A stretch of 64,000 nt of DNA, from contig CACZAK010000005.1 of assembly GCA_902779075.1 (NCBI GenBank), positions 1 to 64,000 of the forward strand, in the 5' to 3' direction. Source of the stretch: an uncultured bacterium. GTDB taxonomy: Bacteria > Verrucomicrobiota > Kiritimatiellia > RFP12 > UBA1067. Positions 56,908 to 64,000 of this stretch are shown here, piece by piece; positions within the stretch are counted from its first letter, which is position 1, and each line of letters begins with the position of its first letter. The notes beneath the pieces are model-generated. The model searched no databases. It saw only the letters and a program-made list of their open reading frames with translations, and was not told the origin of the DNA. The translations under genes and the position numbers were made by a program.

Positions 56908-59385
56908 CTATTCAGCGTCAGTCAGATCGGAGCTTGCCGCACCATGACTCGGCCAGTGTTTCTCGTCCGCAGCAGCGCCATCCTTGGGCTTGTCACCCTT
57001 GTCGCCCGCGTCCGATGCGTTGTCGGTCGTTTTCTTGGCCGTCTCGATCGGCCCGTATGGAGCGTACGGGCGATAGCCCTTGCCGTATGACCTATAGCCA
57101 CCGTAGCCGCCATAGCCGCCATAGCCGTAGCCGTAGGAATGACCGGACGGCGCAAAGGCACTTCCGGCACCGCCCATCTCGACGTCGTTCACGATTATGC
57201 CGATCACAGTGGCACCGGACTCACTAAGCGAACGGGATGCGTGCTGGATGGGCTTGAAGTGCGTACGGTCGGGGCAGCACATGATCATGACCGAATCCAC
57301 CATCGCGGCAAGCGTAACCACGTCGCCTACAATGCCGAACGGCGGCGAGTCAATTATGATGCGGTCGTAGTTTTCACGCGCCCACTTGAAGAAATCGGGA
57401 ACAATCTGCGAACCCATGATGGAAGCGGGGTTGACGTTGTCAGGCGGCAGGGAGCCGATTACGTCGAGGTGCTCTACGCCGCTAGGCATCACAAGTGAGG
57501 CGAAATCGCGCAAATCCGTCTTTGAAAGGTAATGCGAGAAGGAATGCTCGTTGTCGATCTGAAGACCCCACACGCGGGCAAGGCGCGGACGGCGCAGGTC
57601 GAAGTCCACGAGCAACGTCTTCTTCCCGGCCTGCGCACTGGAGATGGCCAATGAGCAGGAAGTGATCGTCTTGCCCTCACCTGGCTGGGTGGACATGATC
57701 AGCACGGCCTGGGAGATTGGCTGGTAACGCGGCGAATCCAGCAGGTTACGCAGGCCGGCCATCGCCTCGGCGAACTGCGAGTACTTGTTTTCGGAGATGA
57801 ACTTAGCCACCTGCTCGCGCTTCTTGCGGCGCACATGCGGCAACACGGCCAGCACCTTGAGGGCAAGACGGCCCTCGATGTCAGAGAGCGAAACGATCGT
57901 GTCCTCGAGGTGGTCGAGCACGAGCACGAACAGCAAGCCCAAGCCGAGCGACAGCACGGCGCCAGCCGAGAAAATGATCAACGGGTTCGGCTGCACTGGC
58001 CTCGAAGGGACTCGGGCTGGACGCCCAACGCGGACGATTTCGTTGTTCTGCTCTGCGGCAATGCGGTGTTCGTTCTCCTTCTGAAGGAGGTCCTGGTATA
58101 TTTCGCTGGAGACCTTCTTTTCCTGTTCCAACTGCTTCAACCCGGCGTCGGCCTGAACAATCAACTGCCCGATTTTCGCGATATTCTTGTTCAATTCATC
58201 GCTTTTCTTCTTAAACGTTTCCAGTTGGCTCTTGGCAGCCGTCAGGTCGCCCACCGCAGTTGCAAGAGCGCGTTTGACCGTCTCTGCGAATTCTTTCGAA
58301 ATTGCACTTAACTCGCCCTTCTTCGCCACCACGGACGGATGCTCCGGCGTATACCGCGTATTGAGCGTGGCAAGCTCCATCTTCACGTTTTGCAACTTCG
58401 TGTAGGCAGATCCAATATCCGAGGACCGCGGCACCGCAGTTGGCAGTTCGCCGAAGTTCTCGGGGTTTTTCTGCGCTGCCTGAAGCATCTTAACCCACTC
58501 GCTCACCGCCGAAACGCGCTTTTCGGAGTCAAGCAGGTTGGCGGTCGTCGTCGAAAGGCTCTGGTTGAGGATATTTCGCTCAGCCATCAAACTGTCTATC
58601 TTGTTCTCCGTGCGGAATTTGAGCAGGCGGGCAGCAAGGTCATCGTCCACTCTTTTCTGCTTCTCCACCTGCTGGTGAATCTGAGCTACGGCCTTGTCGC
58701 AGCGCTTCCTGTTCTCATCATCGGTAAATGACTCAATTGCCTCAGCGTATGCGTTCGCGAGAGCCGCCGCAAGCTGCGGGGACTTGGAACGGACGGCAAT
58801 CGTTATTAAGCGCGAATGACGCACGAGTTCAAGTTCTGAACCGCCCAGCATATCGACAAGATCCTTGTCCGTAACCACAGAATTAGGATAGTTCGCGCGG
58901 TACTGCTGCAGGATTTTCGTGAAAATCGCCTCGGAACGCCAGTCGGACTGACGCGTGTTGAAGATTTCCGCATAGTTGGCGCCGTAGTAGTCCATGTCGT
59001 TACCGGCAACGCCAACGCCAGTGACGCCCTTGGAACGCCGCGTGTCCATCGTGAACTCGCTCTTCGCCTCGTAGATAGTCGGCGAGATACGGTACACGGC
59101 GAACGAGGCGACAAGGCCAATCAGCAGGAAAACGAGCACGGATATCCAGCGCTGTGCGATCACGCGCAACACGCGGCCGATGGTAATCGTTCCAACAATC
59201 GATTCTGCATCCTGCCCAGGGGCCTGTCCACCGTATGCGCCCCCGTAATAGTATGGCATGTGTCCGCTGCCACCGTAGTACATCGGCGTCTGAGCCGATC
59301 CGTAGTAGATTGGCGACTTTTTGGACGTGCCGTAATAGAGGGGCTTCTGTCCGTATGTGGATGACGATGACGAAGATGATGCCAT
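56908..59385 (-). CDS. Wzc-like polysaccharide co-polymerase/tyrosine kinase
   Basis: 825 residues. A Tyr/Gly-rich N-terminal 65 residues (KPLYYGTSKKSPIYYG ... MPYYYGGAYGG), then a Wzz domain with a first membrane helix (ISVLVFLLIGLVASFAVY), a long periplasmic coiled coil, a second helix (PLIIFSAGAVLSLGLGLLF), and a BY-kinase domain: Walker A STQPGEGKTITSC, A' LLVDFDLRRPRL, B RIIIDSPPFGI. The C-terminus has a Tyr cluster (SYGYGYGGYGGYGGYRSYGK) for autophosphorylation. Controls chain length and export. The N-terminal Tyr region is unusual. Confidence 0.92.
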   Translation of the reverse strand: MASSSSSSSTYGQKPLYYGTSKKSPIYYGSAQTPMYYGGSGHMPYYYGGAYGGQAPGQDAESIVGTITIGRVLRVIAQRWISVLVFLLIGLVASFAVYRISPTIYEAKSEFTMDTRRSKGVTGVGVAGNDMDYYGANYAEIFNTRQSDWRSEAIFTKILQQYRANYPNSVVTDKDLVDMLGGSELELVRHSRLITIAVRSKSPQLAAALANAYAEAIESFTDDENRKRCDKAVAQIHQQVEKQKRVDDDLAARLLKFRTENKIDSLMAERNILNQSLSTTTANLLDSEKRVSAVSEWVKMLQAAQKNPENFGELPTAVPRSSDIGSAYTKLQNVKMELATLNTRYTPEHPSVVAKKGELSAISKEFAETVKRALATAVGDLTAAKSQLETFKKKSDELNKNIAKIGQLIVQADAGLKQLEQEKKVSSEIYQDLLQKENEHRIAAEQNNEIVRVGRPARVPSRPVQPNPLIIFSAGAVLSLGLGLLFVLVLDHLEDTIVSLSDIEGRLALKVLAVLPHVRRKKREQVAKFISENKYSQFAEAMAGLRNLLDSPRYQPISQAVLIMSTQPGEGKTITSCSLAISSAQAGKKTLLVDFDLRRPRLARVWGLQIDNEHSFSHYLSKTDLRDFASLVMPSGVEHLDVIGSLPPDNVNPASIMGSQIVPDFFKWARENYDRIIIDSPPFGIVGDVVTLAAMVDSVMIMCCPDRTHFKPIQHASRSLSESGATVIGIIVNDVEMGGAGSAFAPSGHSYGYGYGGYGGYGGYRSYGKGYRPYAPYGPIETAKKTTDNASDAGDKGDKPKDGAAADEKHWPSHGAASSDLTDAE

Positions 59386-59388
59386 GGC

Positions 59389-61029
59389 TTAGGGACTTTC
59401 TCTTTCAATTTTTTGCGTACCACGCGCCGGCGTAGGCTTTTTCGGGAAGGATGCCGCCCCAATTGCAAGCGGGACTGCAAAAACGAACATCATGGGCGCA
59501 ATTTCAAGGATTGGCACAAAAAATGCAAGGGCTAATAGGAGCGCGAACGCTATTGGCACAATCCAAACTATAGGCGGACAGGCGAAGGCAACGATGTCCG
59601 CGTCATCCTGTTCTCTTAGGAAAATTACCGCCTGAACCAGCCGACTGACATACGTGAATAGGAGGATAAAAAGCCCGAACGCAAGCAGAGACATGCCGAG
59701 AAGGCCATGCTCGGCAAGATATGTCCAGAAGCTGTTGAACGCACATACTGGATTGCGGTTGCAAGGACGAAGTTGCATCCAGTTGAATTCGGACTTGTCG
59801 CGACCGCGCTTCGCGGAGTCTTTCATCTGCCGGGAAATCAACAGTGCCCGCCAATCGGCCTTCTGCCGCTGGAATGACTGCAGCTCCGACTTGCTTGCTA
59901 TGAACGGCACATGCAAACGGAACGCACCAGTACCGGCACCGTACCATGGATGTTTCTTCCACACCGATTTCGCGATAGCCGAGAGAGCTGGTGATAGGGT
60001 CCGGTAAACCTCGGACTGTTCTTTGTCGATAGCCAGAAAACCTCCGGCCTTCACCGAATAGACATTTTGCACCGGCTCCTTCATCAGTTCCGTTACGTCG
60101 CCATTAGTACGCACGCAGCCATCAAGCTCCACTTCGGGGGGGAGAAGCGCGAAAAGAAAGAAAAACGGCGTTGCGAAGCCTAGCAACATCAAGGCCAAAC
60201 CACGCGCGCTAGCCCCTACGGAACCCATTCGGGCCAAATACGCCAAACAGAAGATCGCGACAAGCGCGGCAACCACCAGGAACACTGTGGACAACGGCGG
60301 CGGCGAGAAAAAAAGCAGTCCACATGCGTTTCCCGCTAAGGCGACACAAAACGGCACGCGCGCGGCACCCCATTTGCGCGCCTCCGCTTGCGCGCCGAAC
60401 GCAAGAGCGCAAATCAACCAGACACCAAACCCCGGTCCCCAAAATGCCCCCCAAAACGGACCACCAAGAAAGTCAACCTTGGCAGCCCCCATGAACGCCG
60501 GAACTTTCAGGCATGCGCAAGTCGTCATGACCAGTCCGCCGAGTCCCATGACGAACGAGGCCATTAGGCCAAAGGAGATACGTCCCGTCAGCCCTATGCC
60601 GTGACGAATACCGAGCACTACCACGGCGACCCCGGTCAACACTGCCAGTGGCAGCAGCCCGGCTGAACCAAAAGACGCAGGCATTCCAGGGGAAGATGGT
60701 TCCCTAATGATCCACTCGTCGTTAACATAGTCCAACTTCACGCCGGAGTTCATATAGCGGATTGCCGCAACGACAAGCACGAAGATGAAAAACCAGAATG
60801 CAACGTCGCGCAACAGAGAACCAATAACACGGCGGCGGGCAATGGAAAGATGCTCACCCTGACGCATTGACGGCTCGACCAGCAACCAAAGGAACGCCAG
60901 CCCCGAAAGCCAGAAGAGTAACTCCGCCAGGCCGCCTGCTGACAAGAACGGAAACAGCGCGAATGGCAAAGAGGCCAGCAACGCTAGATGCGTCGCCAGC
61001 CCGTACCTGGTGATGAGTCTTGGAAACAT
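59389..61029 (-). CDS. O-antigen ligase/Wzy-like membrane protein
   Basis: 546 residues with about 12-14 hydrophobic helices. A periplasmic loop of about 100 residues contains KSVWKKHPWYGAGTGAFRLHVPF and CAFNSFWTYLAEHGLLGM, matching the Wzy_C pattern (G.GxGxF... N.xL..l.E.G..G). Polymerises or ligates polysaccharide repeats. It overlaps nothing; the Wzc-like gene starts 3 bp later. Tail ends in basic residues. Confidence 0.82.
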   Translation of the reverse strand: MFPRLITRYGLATHLALLASLPFALFPFLSAGGLAELLFWLSGLAFLWLLVEPSMRQGEHLSIARRRVIGSLLRDVAFWFFIFVLVVAAIRYMNSGVKLDYVNDEWIIREPSSPGMPASFGSAGLLPLAVLTGVAVVVLGIRHGIGLTGRISFGLMASFVMGLGGLVMTTCACLKVPAFMGAAKVDFLGGPFWGAFWGPGFGVWLICALAFGAQAEARKWGAARVPFCVALAGNACGLLFFSPPPLSTVFLVVAALVAIFCLAYLARMGSVGASARGLALMLLGFATPFFFLFALLPPEVELDGCVRTNGDVTELMKEPVQNVYSVKAGGFLAIDKEQSEVYRTLSPALSAIAKSVWKKHPWYGAGTGAFRLHVPFIASKSELQSFQRQKADWRALLISRQMKDSAKRGRDKSEFNWMQLRPCNRNPVCAFNSFWTYLAEHGLLGMSLLAFGLFILLFTYVSRLVQAVIFLREQDDADIVAFACPPIVWIVPIAFALLLALAFFVPILEIAPMMFVFAVPLAIGAASFPKKPTPARGTQKIERESP

Positions 61030-61042
61030 CAGTAGAAATCAA

Positions 61043-62278
61043 TCAATAATGGAAGCGCAAGCCAATCGTGCCGCGGAAGCGGTCATAATCATAGTCACGC
61101 TTGTCACACCATTCCTCTTCCCAAGTGATATGCGCGAAAATCGACACCCAGCGATTGATGATGTAGCTCGCGCCAAGGCGGAAGGAAAGAATGGTTTCGT
61201 CGAAGTCATTGCCGTACGCAAGGTAACGGTCATTGTAGCAAGTATCCTCGTAGCGCCACGCCAAATTCGCAGTTAGCGTCAACTTATCACCCATCGTAAG
61301 GTAGGAAAGGCCGCCTGACATAGAATACACCTTGATGGCCTGGCCGCGCGTGCGCTCAGAAGGCTGGTAGTAGCTGCTTCCGAGCAATGAGGCCTGCAAC
61401 TGCCGCGTAACTCTCCAGTTCGCACTCAGCGAGTACGTCCAAGTGCAACCTGCGTCGCGTCCGCCGTACTCAAGCCAAGACGCACCCATGAGTGCACGGT
61501 AGGAAATCCTCTCCGTCGCATGCGTGCCAATACCGCCATGGATAGTCCATGACTTGCTTTCATTGTCGTAATTGCGATAGCCATGACCACCGGGCTGCGT
61601 GTAGTGCGAATAACCTCCTGACACGAGGAAATCCGTCCACTTTGTTGCCGCAAAGCCCGCTTCGGCACCTACTGACCAAGATGACCAGCCATAGAGAGGT
61701 GCGTACTTGCCCGTATCGTTCTTGTAGTCCAACCAGTTGTACTGCCCCTTCACCTCGGCGTGCAAAGGTCCGGAGAAGCGGCGCTCGAGCGCGCCAGAGA
61801 TGTCAAACGCCTCGCGGTCACGCCAGACGCCACGCCCGTCGCCGGAACCAAGTGCATCATTCTGGTCAACGTAGCGGTACCTTTCTGCGAGCACCAACGA
61901 CCATCCCTTCTCGTTCTGCTTGGAAGTCGTCCACTTGTAGGCCAGCGACTCGCCGTAACTGTTGTCGCCCATCTCATTGCTATACTTGCAGTAGGCGTTG
62001 CGGCGATACCAAAGCGTACCCACGAGAGCCCAGTTGTCACCCTTCCAGTCGAAGTCAGCACCAGGCTGAATGCAGAAGATGCTGTCACCTTCCGAATGGC
62101 GAGAGGTGTCCACGTTAGAGTCGTATGAGTACGACAACGCGACATACGGCTTAATCGTCAGGTGCTGGTTGAAGAAACGAAATCCCTGCGGCTTGTCCGC
62201 CTCGCTTCCGCCCGCTGCAAACAACGAGGGAATCACCGAGAACGTGGCAACCGTCAAACCTGTCAAATGCTTTTTCAT
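61043..62278 (-). CDS. Outer-membrane beta-barrel protein of the polysaccharide cluster
   Basis: 411 residues. Signal peptide MKKHLTGLTVATFSVIPSLFA, then alternating amphipathic strands throughout (LTIKPYVALSYSYDSNV, WALVGTLWYRRNAY, SLVLAERYRYV ...) ending in GTIGLRFHY, a typical barrel end with a terminal aromatic. Similar to the beta-barrel proteins (BBP2 type) encoded in exopolysaccharide clusters. Probably channels polymer or anchors the export machine. ATG 62,278 begins the signal peptide; the upstream in-frame ATG is unlikely. Confidence 0.85.
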   Translation of the reverse strand: MKKHLTGLTVATFSVIPSLFAAGGSEADKPQGFRFFNQHLTIKPYVALSYSYDSNVDTSRHSEGDSIFCIQPGADFDWKGDNWALVGTLWYRRNAYCKYSNEMGDNSYGESLAYKWTTSKQNEKGWSLVLAERYRYVDQNDALGSGDGRGVWRDREAFDISGALERRFSGPLHAEVKGQYNWLDYKNDTGKYAPLYGWSSWSVGAEAGFAATKWTDFLVSGGYSHYTQPGGHGYRNYDNESKSWTIHGGIGTHATERISYRALMGASWLEYGGRDAGCTWTYSLSANWRVTRQLQASLLGSSYYQPSERTRGQAIKVYSMSGGLSYLTMGDKLTLTANLAWRYEDTCYNDRYLAYGNDFDETILSFRLGASYIINRWVSIFAHITWEEEWCDKRDYDYDRFRGTIGLRFHY

Positions 62279-62317
62279 GTGGAATTTTCCTTTGCTTGTT
62301 TCAAGTGTAGACCACAC

Positions 62318-63355
62318 TTATTTCACATAGTCAGGGGGTTCCGGGACGAACGGCTCTGACGCTACCCCTACCCCTGAACCACGGCGGCGCGAGTAGTAGG
62401 GATTCTCCTGTCCCTCATTCGTGCCTTCGCTGTTTCCACCAACGGCACTGCTGCTACCGATTGCACCACGGGGAACGCGGTCAAGGCGAGTATCGGGGAA
62501 AGAATCGGGCGAAGAGGGCGCACCTGAGATGCTCATAGTTGTAAAGGCACCGGCACCCATTCCTGCGGCAGAGCCAGCAGCAGACCCGGCACCAGGAGCC
62601 TGGAGATCGGCAAGCAACGCCTCCATAAGACCATTCGGATCGGAGGACATTTGAAGGACAATGGCGTGATCAGGCTCGTCCCCGGCATTAGCCGCAGCAA
62701 GCATACTGTCGTAAGAAGCCTCCGTGCCACCAGCGCCGGTCGCCTCGGAAATCCACCCCGCCGCAGACTCCTTCGCCTTCGGATCGGTCATCTGCGACAC
62801 ATACGTGCTCACAAGTCCCTCCGGCGAGCCTTCCGAAGCGCGCACGAACATTAGAGCCGCGAAAGTCTGGCGAACATCGGCGTTCTCCGCCGATTCACAC
62901 CGCTTGTTCACGACGGCAAGGGCGTTAGTGGACAGCTCCACGAACGCTGCGTCGGAGACGGGCTTCTCCGGATTGGCCTTGCGGCTGAACAGCTCCGTGG
63001 CAAAGCGCTCATTGATGTCCGTGAGGTACTCGACCGGGACAGTGGCGTACACCTCAGCCAGCACGGCCGACTTGTCCGTCGCACCCGACACCGCCGCCTT
63101 GTTAGCCGCGTAGAAATCGGCTGCCTTTGATTCAGCCGAACCTGGCTTCTTAGCGATGGCCGCATTGACCTTCGCAACGAAGTCGGCTTGATCGGCGGCA
63201 GGCACCTGCGCGATGATCGATTTCATTTCCGCTGGGTTACTGGCACAGTCGCCAACCTTAGCCTGCCATTCGGCCTTGCTAAGCTCAGCCGTCGCTACAA
63301 ACGGCAGCGCGCACAACGCGAGCATGCACGTCTCTATCATTTTGTTCAACTTCAT
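62318..63355 (-). CDS. Secreted protein of the polysaccharide cluster
   Basis: 345 residues. Signal peptide MKLNKMIETCMLALCALPFVATA. The mature part is helical (SKAEWQAKVGDCASNPAEMKSIIAQVP ... FVAKVNAAIAKKPG), with three-helix repeats up to about 230, then a Gly/Ala/Ser-rich low-complexity end (GAGSAAGSAAGMGAGAF) and a Pro-rich C-terminus. ATG 63,355 has AAGGAGAAG. The gene sits between the export lipoprotein and barrel genes, so it likely works in the periplasm with them. Family not recognised. Confidence 0.75.
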   Translation of the reverse strand: MKLNKMIETCMLALCALPFVATAELSKAEWQAKVGDCASNPAEMKSIIAQVPAADQADFVAKVNAAIAKKPGSAESKAADFYAANKAAVSGATDKSAVLAEVYATVPVEYLTDINERFATELFSRKANPEKPVSDAAFVELSTNALAVVNKRCESAENADVRQTFAALMFVRASEGSPEGLVSTYVSQMTDPKAKESAAGWISEATGAGGTEASYDSMLAAANAGDEPDHAIVLQMSSDPNGLMEALLADLQAPGAGSAAGSAAGMGAGAFTTMSISGAPSSPDSFPDTRLDRVPRGAIGSSSAVGGNSEGTNEGQENPYYSRRRGSGVGVASEPFVPEPPDYVK

Positions 63356-63387
63356 TTTGCTTCTCCTTTGATTGGATCGTTAAGTTA

Positions 63388-64000
63388 TCACCAATAAGAA
63401 ATAGGCACCCAAACGACATCTCCCGCCTTGAGGAGCATGTCCTTGTCGGGTCGACCTTCTTCGCCTATCTCAACCAGGTCGACCCTTGTCTTCGTCTGCT
63501 TGCCATCTTTGTCGCAACGCGTCACCTGCACGCGCCGCTTGTTTGCAATCGCATTCACCCCGCCAGCCATCTGCAGCGCCTTCGTGAGGCGCAAGTCCAT
63601 CGTCGGGGGCACATCCACCGGCCCCGGCCGCCCCACCTCGCCTAACACCGTAACGGTCCCGTACGGAGAAACACCCTGCCCTGGCACGAAGTTAACCGTG
63701 ACGCTTGGCTTGCGGTAATACTTTTTATAAGCTGCCTCAAGCTTCCTCTGCAACCCGACCAGAGTCATGTTATCGCACTTGACCTGACCGATAAGCGCCA
63801 TCGAAATGTTTCCATCCGCATCAACAAAATACTGCTTGTGCGATGAATTCTCCGCTCCAACGGCCGTCACGGAAATACTCAAAGCCACTCCGGGACGCAC
63901 CTTCGGGCCGTCAACATACGTTGCCAGAACATTTGGATCCACATTTCTGTCCTTGGGATCCAGCCAGCCGTCAATGGTATCAACAATAATACACCCGCCC
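63388..64000 (-). CDS. Wza-like polysaccharide export lipoprotein, 5' end outside window
   Basis: The last 204 residues are visible. The first readable residues (GGCIIVDTIDGWLD) contain a likely lipobox Cys, so only the signal peptide is missing. A Poly_export domain follows (VRPGVALSISVTAVGAENS, KQYFVDADGNISMALIGQV, LQRKLEAAYKKYY), then an SLBB domain (GTVTVLGEVGRPGPVDVPP ... LTKALQMAGGV) and DVVWVPIS at the end. Forms the outer-membrane export channel with the Wzc-like kinase. Confidence 0.9.
   Translation of the reverse strand, partial: GGCIIVDTIDGWLDPKDRNVDPNVLATYVDGPKVRPGVALSISVTAVGAENSSHKQYFVDADGNISMALIGQVKCDNMTLVGLQRKLEAAYKKYYRKPSVTVNFVPGQGVSPYGTVTVLGEVGRPGPVDVPPTMDLRLTKALQMAGGVNAIANKRRVQVTRCDKDGKQTKTRVDLVEIGEEGRPDKDMLLKAGDVVWVPISYW

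Overview
The window looks like a chromosomal segment of a PVC-superphylum bacterium, most likely a gut-type member of Kiritimatiellota. This is inferred from PEP-CTERM proteins ending in a GDAPEPTSGLLLLVGG-type anchor, GC-rich coding sequence, many dispersed GC-rich palindromes and repeated single-gene loci. No rRNA or tRNA gene was recognised, so the assignment rests on protein style only.

Region 1 (about 1-19,400) is a mosaic accessory island. It holds a ParE/Phd toxin-antitoxin pair, four NYN-domain putative RNases, three DUF3800 proteins, a DUF2442 protein, a HicB antitoxin with a broken HicA, three surface-protein/PEP-CTERM pairs, and a three-gene operon of membrane or secreted proteins. 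The seven NYN/DUF3800 loci share one layout: a promoter (usually TTGCRC, 17 bp, TAYACT or TAAACT), a leader of about 100 nt with a terminator-like hairpin, and one gene. Fragments of the same few genes recur, and a paired palindrome (GAGAAAAC-N11-GTTTTCTC) sits at many fragment joints. A 170-bp element bounded by TGTGTCATTTTGACACA-type palindromes occurs twice.

Region 2 (19,440-23,840) looks like a small integrated element: an HTH protein, a sigma-region-4-like protein, an HU-like DNA-binding protein, a PKD/leucine-rich-repeat protein and a tyrosine recombinase. Region 3 (23,916-26,801) is housekeeping: a MEMO1-AMMECR1 fusion, Maf and a BioH-like hydrolase.

Region 4 (26,914-49,900) is the most unusual part. 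A sigma-54 activator without a receiver domain lies among three excellent -24/-12 promoters, each with an upstream TGACCA/TGGTCA inverted repeat. These promoters face an acidic glycine-zipper protein plus an LRAT-like protein, a coiled-coil/zinc-ribbon pair, and a degenerate SEDS (FtsW/RodA) protein. Between and beyond them are two long operons that both begin with the same promoter and a nearly identical 69-residue cysteine protein. One encodes a TerB-like protein, a small GTPase, a coiled-coil protein and two dynamin-like GTPases. The other encodes a GrpE-like protein, a 1,010-residue Hsp70-like ATPase, a 1,070-residue HerA/FtsK-type ATPase and a Gly/Ala-rich membrane protein. A sigma factor and a Ser/Thr kinase with leucine-rich repeats follow. 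I infer an envelope-stress or conflict system; its function is not shown by sequence alone.

Region 5 (51,498-64,000) holds an acyltransferase-like membrane protein, DNA polymerase I, AroA and an exopolysaccharide cluster: Wza-like export lipoprotein (cut by the window end), a secreted protein, an outer-membrane barrel, a Wzy/ligase-like protein and a Wzc-like tyrosine kinase.
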